This document shows, piece after piece, positions 1-14,231 of a stretch of 64,000 nucleotides of DNA. Origin of the DNA: Arctopsyche grandis. Lineage: Eukaryota; Arthropoda; Insecta; Trichoptera; Hydropsychidae. The notes beneath the pieces were generated by a model, which saw nothing but the letters and a program-made list of their open reading frames with translations, searched no databases and had not been told where the DNA came from. A program made the translations under genes and the position numbers. The stretch is taken from contig NC_135358.1 in the NCBI RefSeq assembly GCF_051622035.1, positions 250,501-314,500 on the forward strand. Direction: 5' to 3'. Numbering within the stretch: the first letter of the stretch is position 1; each line of letters starts with the position of its first letter.

Positions 1-3000
1 CTTACCTAACCATCACCGAAATCAAAGAATTCGACATTGGAAAAATATACACAAAACTCGCTAACCTCACCAAACCTAACCCAACCCAACCTAACCGTCA
101 CCGATATCAAAGAATTCGAGATTGTAAGATTTTCACAAAAATTGCTAACCTCACATAACCTAACCCAAGCCACCTTTACTCTAACCGAAATCAAAGATAT
201 CGACATTTTAAAAATATACACAAAACTCGCTAACCTCACCAAACCTAACCCAACCTAGCCTTACTTTCTCCGAAATCAAAGAATTCGACAATGGAAAAAC
301 TTTCACAAAACCCGCTTACCTCATTAAAAATAACCCAACCTAACCTAACCATCACCGAAATCAAAGAAATCGACAATGCAAAAATATACACAAAACTCGC
401 TAACCTCACCAAACCTAAACCAACCTAGCCTAACTATCACCGAAATCAGAGAATTCGACAATGCAAAAATATACACAAATCCCGCTTACCTCACCAAACC
501 TAACCCAACCTAACCTAACCATCACCGAAATCAAAGAATTCGACATTCCAAAAATATACACGAAACTCGCTCTTCTCACCAAACCTAACCCAACCTAACC
601 TAACCAACACCGAAATCAAAGAATTCGACAGTGAAAAAATATACACAAAACTCGCTTACCTCACCAAACCGTACCCAACCTAGCCTAACTATCACCGAAA
701 TCAAAGAATTCGACATCGCAAAAATATACAATAAACCCGCTTACCTCACCAAACCTAACCCAACCTAACCTAACTATCACCGAAATCAAAGAATTCGGCA
801 TTGCAAAAATATACACGAAACTCGCTCACCTCACCAAACCTAACTCAACCCAACCTAACCGACACCGAAATCAAAGAATTCGATATTGTTAGATTTTCAC
901 ATAACTCGCTAACCTCACAAAACCTAACCCAACCTAGCCTAACTTTCACCGAAATCAAAGAATTCGACATTGCAAAAATATACAAAAAATTCGCTAACCT
1001 CACCAATTCTAACCCAACCTTACCTAACCATCACCGAAATCAAAGAATTCGACATTGCAAAAATATACACGAAACTCGCTTAACTCACCAAACCTAACTC
1101 AACCTAACCTATCTGTCACCGAAATCAAAGAATTCGACATTGCAAAAATATACACAAAACTCGCTTACCTCACCATACCTAACCCAACCTATCCAATCCA
1201 AGACCGAAATCAAAGAATTCGAGATTGTAAGATTTTCACGACATTCGCTAACCCACCAAAGCCAACCCAACCTAACCTAACCATCACCGAAATCAAAGAA
1301 TTCGAGATTTTTAAATTTAAACAAAACTCGCTTACCTCACCAAAACTAACCCAACCTAACCTAACCATCACCGAAATCAAAGAATTCGAGATTTTAAAAT
1401 ATACACGAAACTCGCTAACCTCACCAAACCTTATCCAACCTAACCTAACCATCACCGAATTCAAAGAATTCGAGATTCTAAGTTGTACACAAAACTGGTT
1501 AACATCACCAAACCTAACCCGACCTACCTTAACCATCACCGAAATCAAAGAACTCGAGTTTTTAAGATTTACACAAAACTCGCTCACCTCACCAAAACTA
1601 ACCCAACCCAACCTTACCGTCACCGAAGTCAAAGAATTCGAAATTGCAAAAATATACACAAAACTCGCTAACCTCACCAAACCTAACCCAACCTAACCTA
1701 ACCATCACCGAAATCAAAGAATTCGAGATTTTAAAATATACACTAAACTCGCTAACCTCACCAAACCTAATCCAACCTAACCTAACCATCACCGAAATGA
1801 AAGAATTCGAGATTGTAAGATTTACACAAAACTCGCTAACCTCACCAAACCTAACCCAACCCAACCTAACCGTCACCGAAATCAAAGAATTCGAGATTGT
1901 AAGATTTTCACAAAAATTGCTAACCTCACAAAACCTAACCCAACCCACCTTTACTCTTACCAAAATCAAAGATATCGACATTTTAAAAATATACACAAAA
2001 CTCGCTTACCTCTCCAAACCTAACCCAACCTAGCCTAACTATCACCGAAATTAAAGAATTCGACAATGCAAAAATATACACAAACCTCGCTAACCTCACC
2101 AAACCAAACCCAACCTAGTCTTACTTTTACCGAAATCAAAAAATTCGTCAATGCAAAAATATACACAAAACCCGCTAACTTCACCAAACCTAACCCAACT
2201 TAACCTTACGAACACCAAAATCAAAGAATTCGACAATGCAAAAATATACACAAAACTCGCTTACCTCACCAAACCTAACCCAACCTAGTCTTACTTTCAC
2301 CGAAATCAAAGAATTCGACAATGCAAAAATATACACAAAACCCACTAACTTCACCAAAACTAACCCAACCTAACCTAACCATCACCGAAATCAAAGAATT
2401 CGAGATTTTAAAATTTAAACAAAACTCGCTTACCTCACCAAACCTTATCCAACCTAACCTAACCATCACCGAAATCAAAGAATTCGACATTGCAAAAATA
2501 TACACGAAACTCGCTTAACTCACCAAACCTAACCCAACCTAACCTAACTATCACCGAAATCAAAGAATTCGAGATTGCAAAATGATCCACAAAACTCGCT
2601 TACCTCACTAAACCTAACCCAACCTAACCTAACCATCACCGAAATCAAAGAATTCGACAATGCAAAAATATACACAAAACTCGCTTACCTCACCAAACCT
2701 AACCCAACCTAGTCTTACTTTCACCGAAATCAAAGATTTCGACAATGCAAAAATATACACAAAACCCGCTAACTTCACCAAACCTAACCCAACCTAACCT
2801 AACCATCACCGAAATCAAAGAATTCGAGATTTTAAAATTTAAACAAAACTCGCTTACCTCACCAAACCTTATCCAACCTAACCTAACCTCACCGAAATCA
2901 AAGAATTCGACATTGCAAAAATATACACGAAACTCGCTTAACTCACCAAACCTAACCCAACCTAACCTAACCATCACCGAAATCAAAGAATTCGAAATTG

Positions 3001-3335
3001 CAAAATGATCCACAAAACTCGCTTACCTCACTAAACCTAACCCAACCTAACCTAACCATCACCGAAATCAAAGAATTCGAGATTTTAAAATATACACTAA
3101 ACTCGCTTACCTCACCAAACCTAATCCAACCTAACCTAACCATCACCGAAATGAAAGAATTCGAGATTGTAAGATTTACACAAAACTCGCTAACCTCACC
3201 AAACCTAACCCAACCCAACCTAACCGTCACCGAAATCAAAGAATTCGACATTGCAAAAATATACACGAAACTCGCTAAACTCACCAAACCTAACCCAACC
3301 TAACCTAACCGTCACCGAAATCAAAGAAATCGACA

Positions 3336-6300
3336 ATGCAAAAATATACACAAAACTCGCTAACCTCAACAAACCTTACCCAACCCAACCTAACCGTAAC
3401 CGAAATTAAAGAATTCGACAATGCAAAAATATACACAAATCTCGCTAACCTTACCAAACCTTTTCCAACCTTACCTAACCATCACCGAAATCAAAGAATT
3501 CGACATTGGAAAAATATACACAAAACTCGCTAACCTCACCAAACCTAACCCAACCCAACCTAACCGTCACCGATATCAAAGAATTCGAGATTGTTTGATT
3601 TTCACAAAAATTGCTAACCTCACAAAACCTAACCCAACCCACCTTTACTCTAACCGAAATCAAAGATATCGACATTTTAAAAATATACACAAAACTCGCT
3701 AACCTCACCAAACCTAACCCAACCTAGCCTTACTTTCTCCGAAATCAAAGAATTCGACAATGCAAAAACTTTCTCAAAAACCGCTTACCTCATTAAAAAT
3801 AACCCAACCTAACCTAACCATCACCGAAATCAAAGAATTCGACAATGCAAAAATATACACAAAACTCGCTAACCTCACCAAACCTAAACCAACCTAGCCT
3901 AACTATCACCGAAATCAGAGAATTCGACAATGCAAAAATATACACAAATCCCGCTTACCTCACCAAACCTAACCCAACCTAACCTAACCATCACCGAAAT
4001 CAAAGAATTCGACATTCCAAAAATATACACGAAACTCGCTCTTCTCACCAAACCTATTCCAACCTAACCTAACCAACACCGAAATCAAAGAATTCGACAG
4101 TGAAAAAATATACACAAAACTCGCTTACCTCACCAAACCGTACCCAACCTAGCCTAACTATCACCGAAATCAAAGAATTCGACATCGCAAAAATATACAA
4201 TAAACCCGCTTACCTCACCAAACCTAACCCAACCTAACCTAACTATCACCGAAATCAAAGAATTCGGCATTGCAAAAATATACACGAAACTCGCTCACCT
4301 CACCAAACCTAACTCAACCCAATCTAACCGACACCGAAATCAAAGAATTCGATATTGTTAGATTTTCACATAACTCGCTAACCTCACAAAACCTAACCCA
4401 ACCTAGCCTAACTTTCACCGAAATCAAAGAATTCGACATTGCAAAAATATACAAAAAATTCGCTAACCTCACCAATTCTAACCCAACCTTACCTAACCAT
4501 CACCGAAATCAAAGAATTCGACATTGCAAAAATATACACGAAACTCGCTTAACTCACCAAACCTAACCCAACCTAACCTATCTGTCACCGAAATCAAAGA
4601 ATTCGACATTGCAAAAATATACACAAAACTCGCTTACCTCACCATACCTAACACAACCTAACCAATCCAAGACCGAAATCAAAGAATTCGAGATTGTAAG
4701 ATTTTTACGACATTCGCTAACCCACCAAAGCCAACCCAACCTAACCTAACCATCACCGAAATCAAAGAATTCGAGATTTTTAAATTTAAACAAAACTCGC
4801 TAACCTCACCAAACCTTATCCAACCTAACCTAACCATCACCGAATTCAAAGAATTCGAGATTCTAAGTTGTACACAAAACTCGTTAACATCACCAAACCT
4901 AACCCGACCTACCTTAACCATCACCGAAATCAAAGAACTCGAGTTTTTAAGATTTACACAAAACTCGTTCACCTCACCAAACCTAACCCAACCCAACCTT
5001 ACCGTCACCGAAGTCAAAGAATTCGAAATTGCAAAAATATACACAAAACTCGCTTACCCCACCATACCTAACCCAACCTAACCTATTCAACACCGAAATC
5101 AAAGAATTCGAGATTCTAAGATTTTCATGACATTCCCTAACCCACCAAAGCTAACCCAACCTAACCTAACCATCACCGAAATCAAAGAATTCGAGATTTT
5201 AAAATATACACGAAACTCGCTAACCTCACCAAACCTTATCCAACCTAACCTAACCATCACCGAAATCAAAGAATTCGACAATTCAAAAATATACACAAAA
5301 TCGCTAACCTCACCAAACCTAAACCAACCTAGCCTAACTTTCACCGAAATCAGAGAATTCGACAATGCAAAAATATACACAAATCCCGCTTTCCTCACCA
5401 AACCTAACCCAACCTAACCTAACCATCACCGAAATCAAAGAATTCGACATTCCAAAAATATACACTAAACTCGCTAACCTCACCAAACCTAATCCAACCT
5501 AACCTAACCATCACCGAAATGAAAGAATTCGAGATTGTAAGATTTACACAAAACTCGCTAACCTCACCAAACCTAACCCAACCCAACCTAACCGTCACCG
5601 AAATCAAAGAATTCGACATTGCAAAAATATACACGAAACTCGCTAAACTCACCAAACCTAACCCAACCTAACCTAACCGTCACCGAAATCAAAGAAATCG
5701 ACAATGCAAAAATATACACAAAACTCGCTAACCTCAACAAACCTAACCCAACCCAACCTAACCGTAACCGAAATTAAAGAATTCGACAATGCAAAAATAT
5801 ACACAAATCTCGCTAACCTCACCAAACCTTTTCCAACCTTACCTAACCATCACCGAAATCAAAGAATTCGACATTGGAAAAATATACACAAAACTCGCTA
5901 ACCTCACCAAACCTAACCCAACCCAACCTAACCGTCACCGATATCAAAGAATTCGAGATTGTTTGATTTTCACAAAAATTGCTAACCTCACAAAACCTAA
6001 CCCAACCCACCTTTACTCTAACCGAAATCAAAGATATCGACATTTTAAAAATATACACAAAACTCGCTAACCTCACCAAACCTAACCCAACCTAGCCTTA
6101 CTTTCTCCGAAATCAAAGAATTCGACAATGCAAAAACTTTCTCAAAAACCGCTTACCTCATTAAAAATAACCCAACCTAACCTAACCATCACCGAAATCA
6201 AAGAATTCGACAATGCAAAAATATACACAAAACTCGCTAACCTCACCAAACCTAAACCAACCTAGCCTAACTATCACCGAAATCAGAGAATTCGACAATG

Positions 6301-9300
6301 CAAAAATATACACAAATCCCGCTTACCTCACCAAACCTAACCCAACCTAACCTAACCATCACCGAAATCAAAGAATTCGACATTCCAAAAATATACACGA
6401 AACTCGCTCTTCTCACCAAACCTAACCCAACCTAACCTAACCAACACCGAAATCAAAGAATTCGACAGTGAAAAAATATACACAAAACTCGCTTACCTCA
6501 CCAAACCGTACCCAACCTAGCCTAACTATCACCGAAATCAAAGAATTCGACATCGCAAAAATATACAATAAACCCGCTTACCTCACCAAACCTAACCCAA
6601 CCTAACCTAACTATCACCGAAATCAAAGAATTCGGCATTGCAAAAATATACACGAAACTCGCTCACCTCACCAAACCTAACTCAACCCAATCTAACCGAC
6701 ACCGAAATCAAAGAATTCGATATTGTTAGATTTTCACATAACTCGCTAACCTCACAAAACCTAACCCAACCTAGCCTAACTTTCACCGAAATCAAAGAAT
6801 TCGACATTGCAAAAATATACAAAAAATTCGCTAACCTCACCAATTCTAACCCAACCTTACCTAACCATCACCGAAATCAAAGAATTCGACATTGCAAAAA
6901 TATACACGAAACTCGCTTAACTCACCAAACCTAACCCAACCTAACCTATCTGTCACCGAAATCAAAGAATTCGACATTGCAAAAATATACACAAAACTCG
7001 CTTACCTCACCATACCTAACACAACCTAACCAATCCAAGACCGAAATCAAAGAATTCGAGATTGTAAGATTTTTACGACATTCGCTAACCCACCAAAGCC
7101 AACCCAACCTAACCTAACCATCACCGAAATCAAAGAATTCGAGATTTTTAAATTTAAACAAAACTCGCTAACCTCACCAAACCTTATCCAACCTAACCTA
7201 ACCATCACCGAATTCAAAGAATTCGAGATTCTAAGTTGTACACAAAACTCGTTAACATCACCAAACCTAACCCGACCTACCTTAACCATCACCGAAATCA
7301 AAGAACTCGAGTTTTTAAGATTTACACAAAACTCGTTCACCTCACCAAACCTAACCCAACCCAACCTTACCGTCACCGAAGTCAAAGAATTCGAAATTGC
7401 AAAAATATACACAAAACTCGCTTACCCCACCATACCTAACCCAACCTAACCTATTCAACACCGAAATCAAAGAATTCGAGATTCTAAGATTTTCATGACA
7501 TTCCCTAACCCACCAAAGCTAACCCAACCTAACCTAACCATCACCGAAATCAAAGAATTCGAGATTTTAAAATATACACGAAACTCGCTAACCTCACCAA
7601 ACCTTATCCAACCTAACCTAACCATCACCGAAATCAAAGAATTCGACAATTCAAAAATATACACAAAATCGCTAACCTCACCAAACCTAAACCAACCTAG
7701 CCTAACTTTCACCGAAATCAGAGAATTCGACAATGCAAAAATATACACAAATCCCGCTTTCCTCACCAAACCTAACCCAACCTAACCTAACCATCACCGA
7801 AATCAAAGAATTCGACATTCCAAAAATATACACTAAACTCGCTAACCTCACCAAACCTAATCCAACCTAACCTAACCATCACCGAAATGAAAGAATTCGA
7901 GATTGTAAGATTTACACAAAACTCGCTAACCTCACCAAACCTAACCCAACCCAACCTAACCGTCACCGAAATCAAAGAATTCGACATTGCAAAAATATAC
8001 ACGAAACTCGCTAAACTCACCAAACCTAACCCAACCTAACCTAACCGTCACCGAAATCAAAGAAATCGACAATGCAAAAATATACACAAAACTCGCTAAC
8101 CTCAACAAACCTAACCCAACCCAACCTAACCGTAACCGAAATTAAAGAATTCGACAATGCAAAAATATACACAAATCTCGCTAACCTCACCAAACCTTTT
8201 CCAACCTTACCTAACCATCACCGAAATCAAAGAATTCGACATTGGAAAAATATACACAAAACTCGCTAACCTCACCAAACCTAACCCAACCCAACCTAAC
8301 CGTCACCGATATCAAAGAATTCGAGATTGTTTGATTTTCACAAAAATTGCTAACCTCACAAAACCTAACCCAACCCACCTTTACTCTAACCGAAATCAAA
8401 GATATCGACATTTTAAAAATATACACAAAACTCGCTAACCTCACCAAACCTAACCCAACCTAGCCTTACTTTCTCCGAAATCAAAGAATTCGACAATGCA
8501 AAAACTTTCTCAAAAACCGCTTACCTCATTAAAAATAACCCAACCTAACCTAACCATCACCGAAATCAAAGAATTCGACAATGCAAAAATATACACAAAA
8601 CTCGCTAACCTCACCAAACCTAAACCAACCTAGCCTAACTATCACCGAAATCAGAGAATTCGACAATGCAAAAATATACACAAATCCCGCTTACCTCACC
8701 AAACCTAACCCAACCTAACCTAACCATCACCGAAATCAAAGAATTCGACATTCCAAAAATATACACGAAACTCGCTCTTCTCACCAAACCTAACCCAACC
8801 TAACCTAACCAACACCGAAATCAAAGAATTCGACAGTGAAAAAATATACACAAAACTCGCTTACCTCACCAAACCGTACCCAACCTAGCCTAACTATCAC
8901 CGAAATCAAAGAATTCGACATCGCAAAAATATACAATAAACCCGCTTACCTCACCAAACCTAACCCAACCTAACCTAACTATCACCGAAATCAAAGAATT
9001 CGGCATTGCAAAAATATACACGAAACTCGCTCACCTCACCAAACCTAACTCAACCCAATCTAACCGACACCGAAATCAAAGAATTCGATATTGTTAGATT
9101 TTCACATAACTCGCTAACCTCACAAAACCTAACCCAACCTAGCCTAACTTTCACCGAAATCAAAGAATTCGACATTGCAAAAATATACAAAAAATTCGCT
9201 AACCTCACCAATTCTAACCCAACCTTACCTAACCATCACCGAAATCAAAGAATTCGACATTGCAAAAATATACACGAAACTCGCCTAACTCACCAAACCT

Positions 9301-10439
9301 AACCCAACCTAACCTATCTGTCACCGAAATCAAAGAATTCGACATTGCAAAAATATACACAAAACTCGCTTACCTCACCATACCTAACACAACCTAACCA
9401 ATCCAAGACCGAAATCAAAGAATTCGAGATTGTAAGATTTTTACGACATTCGCTAACCCACCAAAGCCAACCCAACCTAACCTAACCATCACCGAAATCA
9501 AAGAATTCGAGATTTTTAAATTTAAACAAAACTCGCTAACCTCACCAAACCTTATCCAACCTAACCTAACCATCACCGAATTCAAAGAATTCGAGATTCT
9601 AAGTTGTACACAAAACTCGTTAACATCACCAAACCTAACCCGACCTACCTTAACCATCACCGAAATCAAAGAACTCGAGTTTTTAAGATTTACACAAAAC
9701 TCGTTCACCTCACCAAACCTAACCCAACCCAACCTTACCGTCACCGAAGTCAAAGAATTCGAAATTGCAAAAATATACACAAAACTCGCTTACCCCACCA
9801 TACCTAACCCAACCTAACCTATTCAACACCGAAATCAAAGAATTCGAGATTCTAAGATTTTCATGACATTCCCTAACCCACCAAAGCTAACCCAACCTAA
9901 CCTAACCATCACCGAAATCAAAGAATTCGAGATTTTAAAATATACACGAAACTCGCTAACCTCACCAAACCTTATCCAACCTAACCTAACCATCACCGAA
10001 ATCAAAGAATTCGACAATTCAAAAATATACACAAAATCGCTAACCTCACCAAACCTAAACCAACCTAGCCTAACTTTCACCGAAATCAGAGAATTCGACA
10101 ATGCAAAAATATACACAAATCCCGCTTTCCTCACCAAACCTAACCCAACCTAACCTAACCATCACCGAAATCAAAGAATTCGACATTCCAAAAATATACA
10201 CTAAACTCGCTAACCTCACCAAACCTAATCCAACCTAACCTAACCATCACCGAAATGAAAGAATTCGAGATTGTAAGATTTACACAAAACTCGCTAACCT
10301 CACCAAACCTAACCCAACCCAACCTAACCGTCACCGAAATCAAAGAATTCGACATTGCAAAAATATACACGAAACTCGCTAAACTCACCAAACCTAACCC
10401 AACCTAGCGTAACTATCACCTAAATCAAAGAATTCGACA
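3336..10439. repeat. 2,368-bp higher-order repeat, three tandem units
   Basis: Units start near 3336, 5704 and 8072, each about 28 monomers long. Position markers recur at 2368-bp spacing: 4270/6638/9006, 4679/7047/9415, 5099/7467/9835 and 5419/7787/10155. The first unit carries private variants, for example CCTATTCC at about 4053 where the others have CCTAACCC. The same series recurs in the second super-repeat at 14680/17048/19416. Confidence 0.9.
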
Positions 10440-13400
10440 ATGCAAAAATATACACAAAACTCGCTAACCTCAAAAAACCTAACGCAACCCAACCTAACCG
10501 TCACCGAAATTAAAGAATTTGACATTGCAAAAATATACACAAATCTCGCTAACCTCACCAAACCTAACCCTACCTTATATAACCATCACCGAAATCAAAG
10601 AATTCGACATTGGAAAAATATACACAAAACTCGCTAACCTCACCAAACCTAACCCAACCCAACCTAACCGTCACCGAAATCAAAGAATTCGAGACTGTAA
10701 GATTTTCACAAAAATTGCTAACCTCACAAAACCTAACCCAACCCACCTTTACTCTTACCGAAATCAAAGATATCGACATTTTAAAAATATACACAAAACT
10801 CGCTAACCTCACCAAACCTAACCCAACCTAGCCTAACTTTCTCCGAAATCAAAGATTTCGACAATGCAAAAACTTTCACAAAACCCGCTTACCTCATTAA
10901 AACTAACCCAACCTAACCTAACCATCACCGAATTCATAGAATTCGACAATTCAAAAATATACACAAAACTCGCTAACCTCACCAAACCTAAACCAACCTA
11001 GCCTAACTATCACCGAAATCAGAGAATTCGACAATGCAAAAATATACACAAATCCCGCTTTCCTCACCAAACCTAACCCAACCTAACCTAACCATCACCG
11101 AAATCAAAGAATTCGACATTCCAAAAATATACACGAAACTCGCTCTCCTCACTAAACCTAACCCAACCTAACCTTACCAACACCGAAATCAAAGAATTCG
11201 ACAATGAAAAAATATACACAAAACTCGCTTACCTCACCAAACCGTACCCAACCTAGCCTAACTATCACCGAAATCAAAGAATTCGACATCGCAAAAATAT
11301 ACAATAAACCCGCTTACCTCACCAAACCTAACCCAACCTAACCTAACCATCACCGAAATTAAAGAATTCGATATTGTTAGATTTTCACATAACTCGCTTA
11401 CCTCACAAAACCTAACCCAACCTAGCCTAACTTTCACCGAAATCAAAGAATTCGACATTGCAAAAATATACAAAAAATTCGCTAACCTCACCAATTCCAA
11501 CCCAACCTTACCTAACCATCACCTAAATCAAAGAATTCGACATTGCAAAAATATACACGAAACTCGCTTAACTCACCAAACCTAACCCAACCTAACTTAA
11601 CCATCACCGAAATCAAAGAACTCGAGTTGTTAAGATTTACACAAAACTCGCTAACCTCACCAAACCTAACCCAACCTAACCTAACCATCACCGAAATCAA
11701 AGAATTCGAGATTTTAAAATATACACTAAACTCGCTAACCTCACCAAATCTAATCCAACCTAACCTAACCATCACCGAAATGAAAGAATTCGAGATTGTA
11801 AGATTTACACAAAACTCACTAACCTCACCAAACCTAACCCAACCCAACCTAACCGTCACCGAAATCAAAGAATTCGACATTGCAAAAATATACACGAAAC
11901 TCGCTAAACTCACCAAACCTAACCCAACCTAACCTAACCGTCACCGAAATCAAAGAAATCGACAATGCAAAAATATACATAATACTCGCTAACCTCACCA
12001 AACCTAAACCAACCTAGCGTAACTATCACCGAAATCAAAGAATTCGACAATGCAAAAATATACACAAAACTCGCTAACCTCAAAAAACCTAACCCAACCC
12101 AACCTAACCGTCACCGAAATTAAAGAATTTGACATTGCAAAAATATACACAAATCTCGCTAACCTCACCAAACCTAACCCAACCTTACCTTACCATCACC
12201 GAAATCAAAGAATTCGACATTGGAAAAATATACACAAAACTCGCTAACCTCACCAAACCTAACCCAACCCAACCTAACCGTCACCGAAATCAAAGAATTC
12301 GAGACTGTAAGATTTTCACAAAAATTGCTAACCTCACAAAACCTCACCCAACCCACCTTTACTCTTACCGAAATCAAAGATATCGACATTTTAAAAATAT
12401 ACACAAAACTCGCTAACCTCACCAAACCTAACCCAACCTAGCCTAACTTTCTCCGAAATCAAAGAATTCGACAATGCAAAAACTTTCACAAAACCCGCTT
12501 ACCTCAATAAAACTAACCCAACCTAACCTAACCATCACCGAAATCAAAGAATTCGACAATTCAAAAATATACACAAAACTCGCTAACCTCACCAAACCTA
12601 AACCAACCTAGCCTAACTATCACCGAAATCAGAGAATTCGACAATGCAAAAATATACACAAATCCCGCTTTCCTCACCAAACCTAACCCAACCTAACCTA
12701 ACCATCACCGAAATCAAAGAATTCGACATTCCAAAAATATACACGAAACTCGCTCTCCTCACTAAACCTAACCCAACCTAACCTAACCAACACCGAAATC
12801 AAAGAATTCGACAATGAAAAAATATTCACAAAACTCGCTTACCTCACCAAACCGTACCCAACCTAGCCTAACTATCACCGAAATCAAAGAATTCGACATC
12901 GCAAAAATATACAATAAACCCGCTTACCTCACCAAACCTAACCCAACCTAACCTAACCATCACCGAAATTAAAGAATTCGATATTGTTAGATTTTCACAT
13001 AACTCGCTAACCTCACAAAACCTAACCCAACCTAGCCTAACTTTCACCGAAATTAAAGAATTTGACATTGCAAAAATATACAAAAAATTCGCTAACCTCA
13101 CCAATTCCAACCCAACCTTACCTAACCATCACCTAAATCAAAGAACTCGACATTGCAAAAATATACACGAAACTCGCTTAACTCACCAAACCTAACCCAA
13201 CCTAACTTAACCATCACCGAAATCAAAGAACTCGAGTTGTTAAGATTTACACAAAACTCGCTAACCTCACCAAACCTAACCCAACCTAACCTAACCATCA
13301 CCGAAATCAAAGAATTCGAGATTTTAAAATAGACACTAAACTCGCTAACCTCATCAAATCTAATCCAACCTAACCTAACCATCACCGAAATGAAAGAATT

Positions 13401-14231
13401 CGAGATTGTAAGATTTACACAAAACTCGCTAACCTCACCAAACCTAACCCAACCCAACCTAACCGTCACCGAAATCAAAGAATTCGACATTGCAAAAATA
13501 TACACGAAACTCGCTAAACTCACCAAACCTAACCCAACTTAACCTAACCGTCACCGAAATCAAGGAAATCGACAATGCAAAAATATACACAATACTCGCT
13601 AACCTCACCAAACCTAACCCAACCTAGCGTAACTATCACCGAAATCAAAGAATTCGACAATGCAAAAATATACACAAAACTCGCTAACCTCAAAAAACCT
13701 AACCCAACCCAACCTAACCGTCACCGAAATTAAAGAATTTGACATTGCAAAAATATACACAAATCTCGCTAACCTCACCAAACCTAACCCAACCTTACCT
13801 AACCATCACCGAAATCAAAGAATTCGACATTGGAAAAATATACACAAAACTCGCTAACCTCACCAAACCTAACCCAACCTAGCCTAACTTTCTCCGAAAT
13901 CAAAGAATTTGACAATGCAAAAACTTTCACAAAACCCGCTTACCTCATTAAAACTAACCCAACCTAACCTAACCATCACCGAAATCAAAGAATTCGACAA
14001 TTCAAAAATATACACAAAACTCGCTAACCTCACCAAACCTAAACCAACCTAGCCTAACTATCACCGAAATCAGAGAATTCGACAATGCAAAAATATACAC
14101 AAATCCCGCTTTCCTCACCAAACCTAACCCAACCTAACCTAACCATCACCGAAATCAAAGAATTCGACATTCCAAAAATATACACGAAACTCGCTCTCCT
14201 CAACAAACCTAACCCAACCTAAACTAACCAA
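3822..14231. repeat. 10,410-bp super-repeat, copy 1 (within satellite A)
   Basis: Every landmark in this block recurs exactly 10,410 bp downstream (for example 4270/14680, 10440/20850, 12050/22460, 13660/24070). Rare variants are shared at the same offset: AACCTATTCC at 4051 and 14461, and CGCCTAACTC near 9283 and 19693. At least one single-base difference is visible (T at 12191, A at 22601). Internally it holds about three 2368-bp units followed by two 1610-bp units and part of a third. The boundary is fuzzy by some tens of bases, because the crossover lies inside a monomer. Confidence 0.9.
10440..13659. repeat. 1,610-bp higher-order repeat, two tandem units
   Basis: Landmarks recur at 1610-bp spacing: 10440/12050/13660, 11258/12868 and 11512/13122. 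Each unit is about 19 monomers. A third, partial unit begins at 13660. The whole block recurs at 20850-24069 in the second super-repeat. The 1610-bp and 2368-bp units share monomer types (for example the one at 10440 compared with 8072), so they are rearranged versions of one ancestral block. Confidence 0.88.
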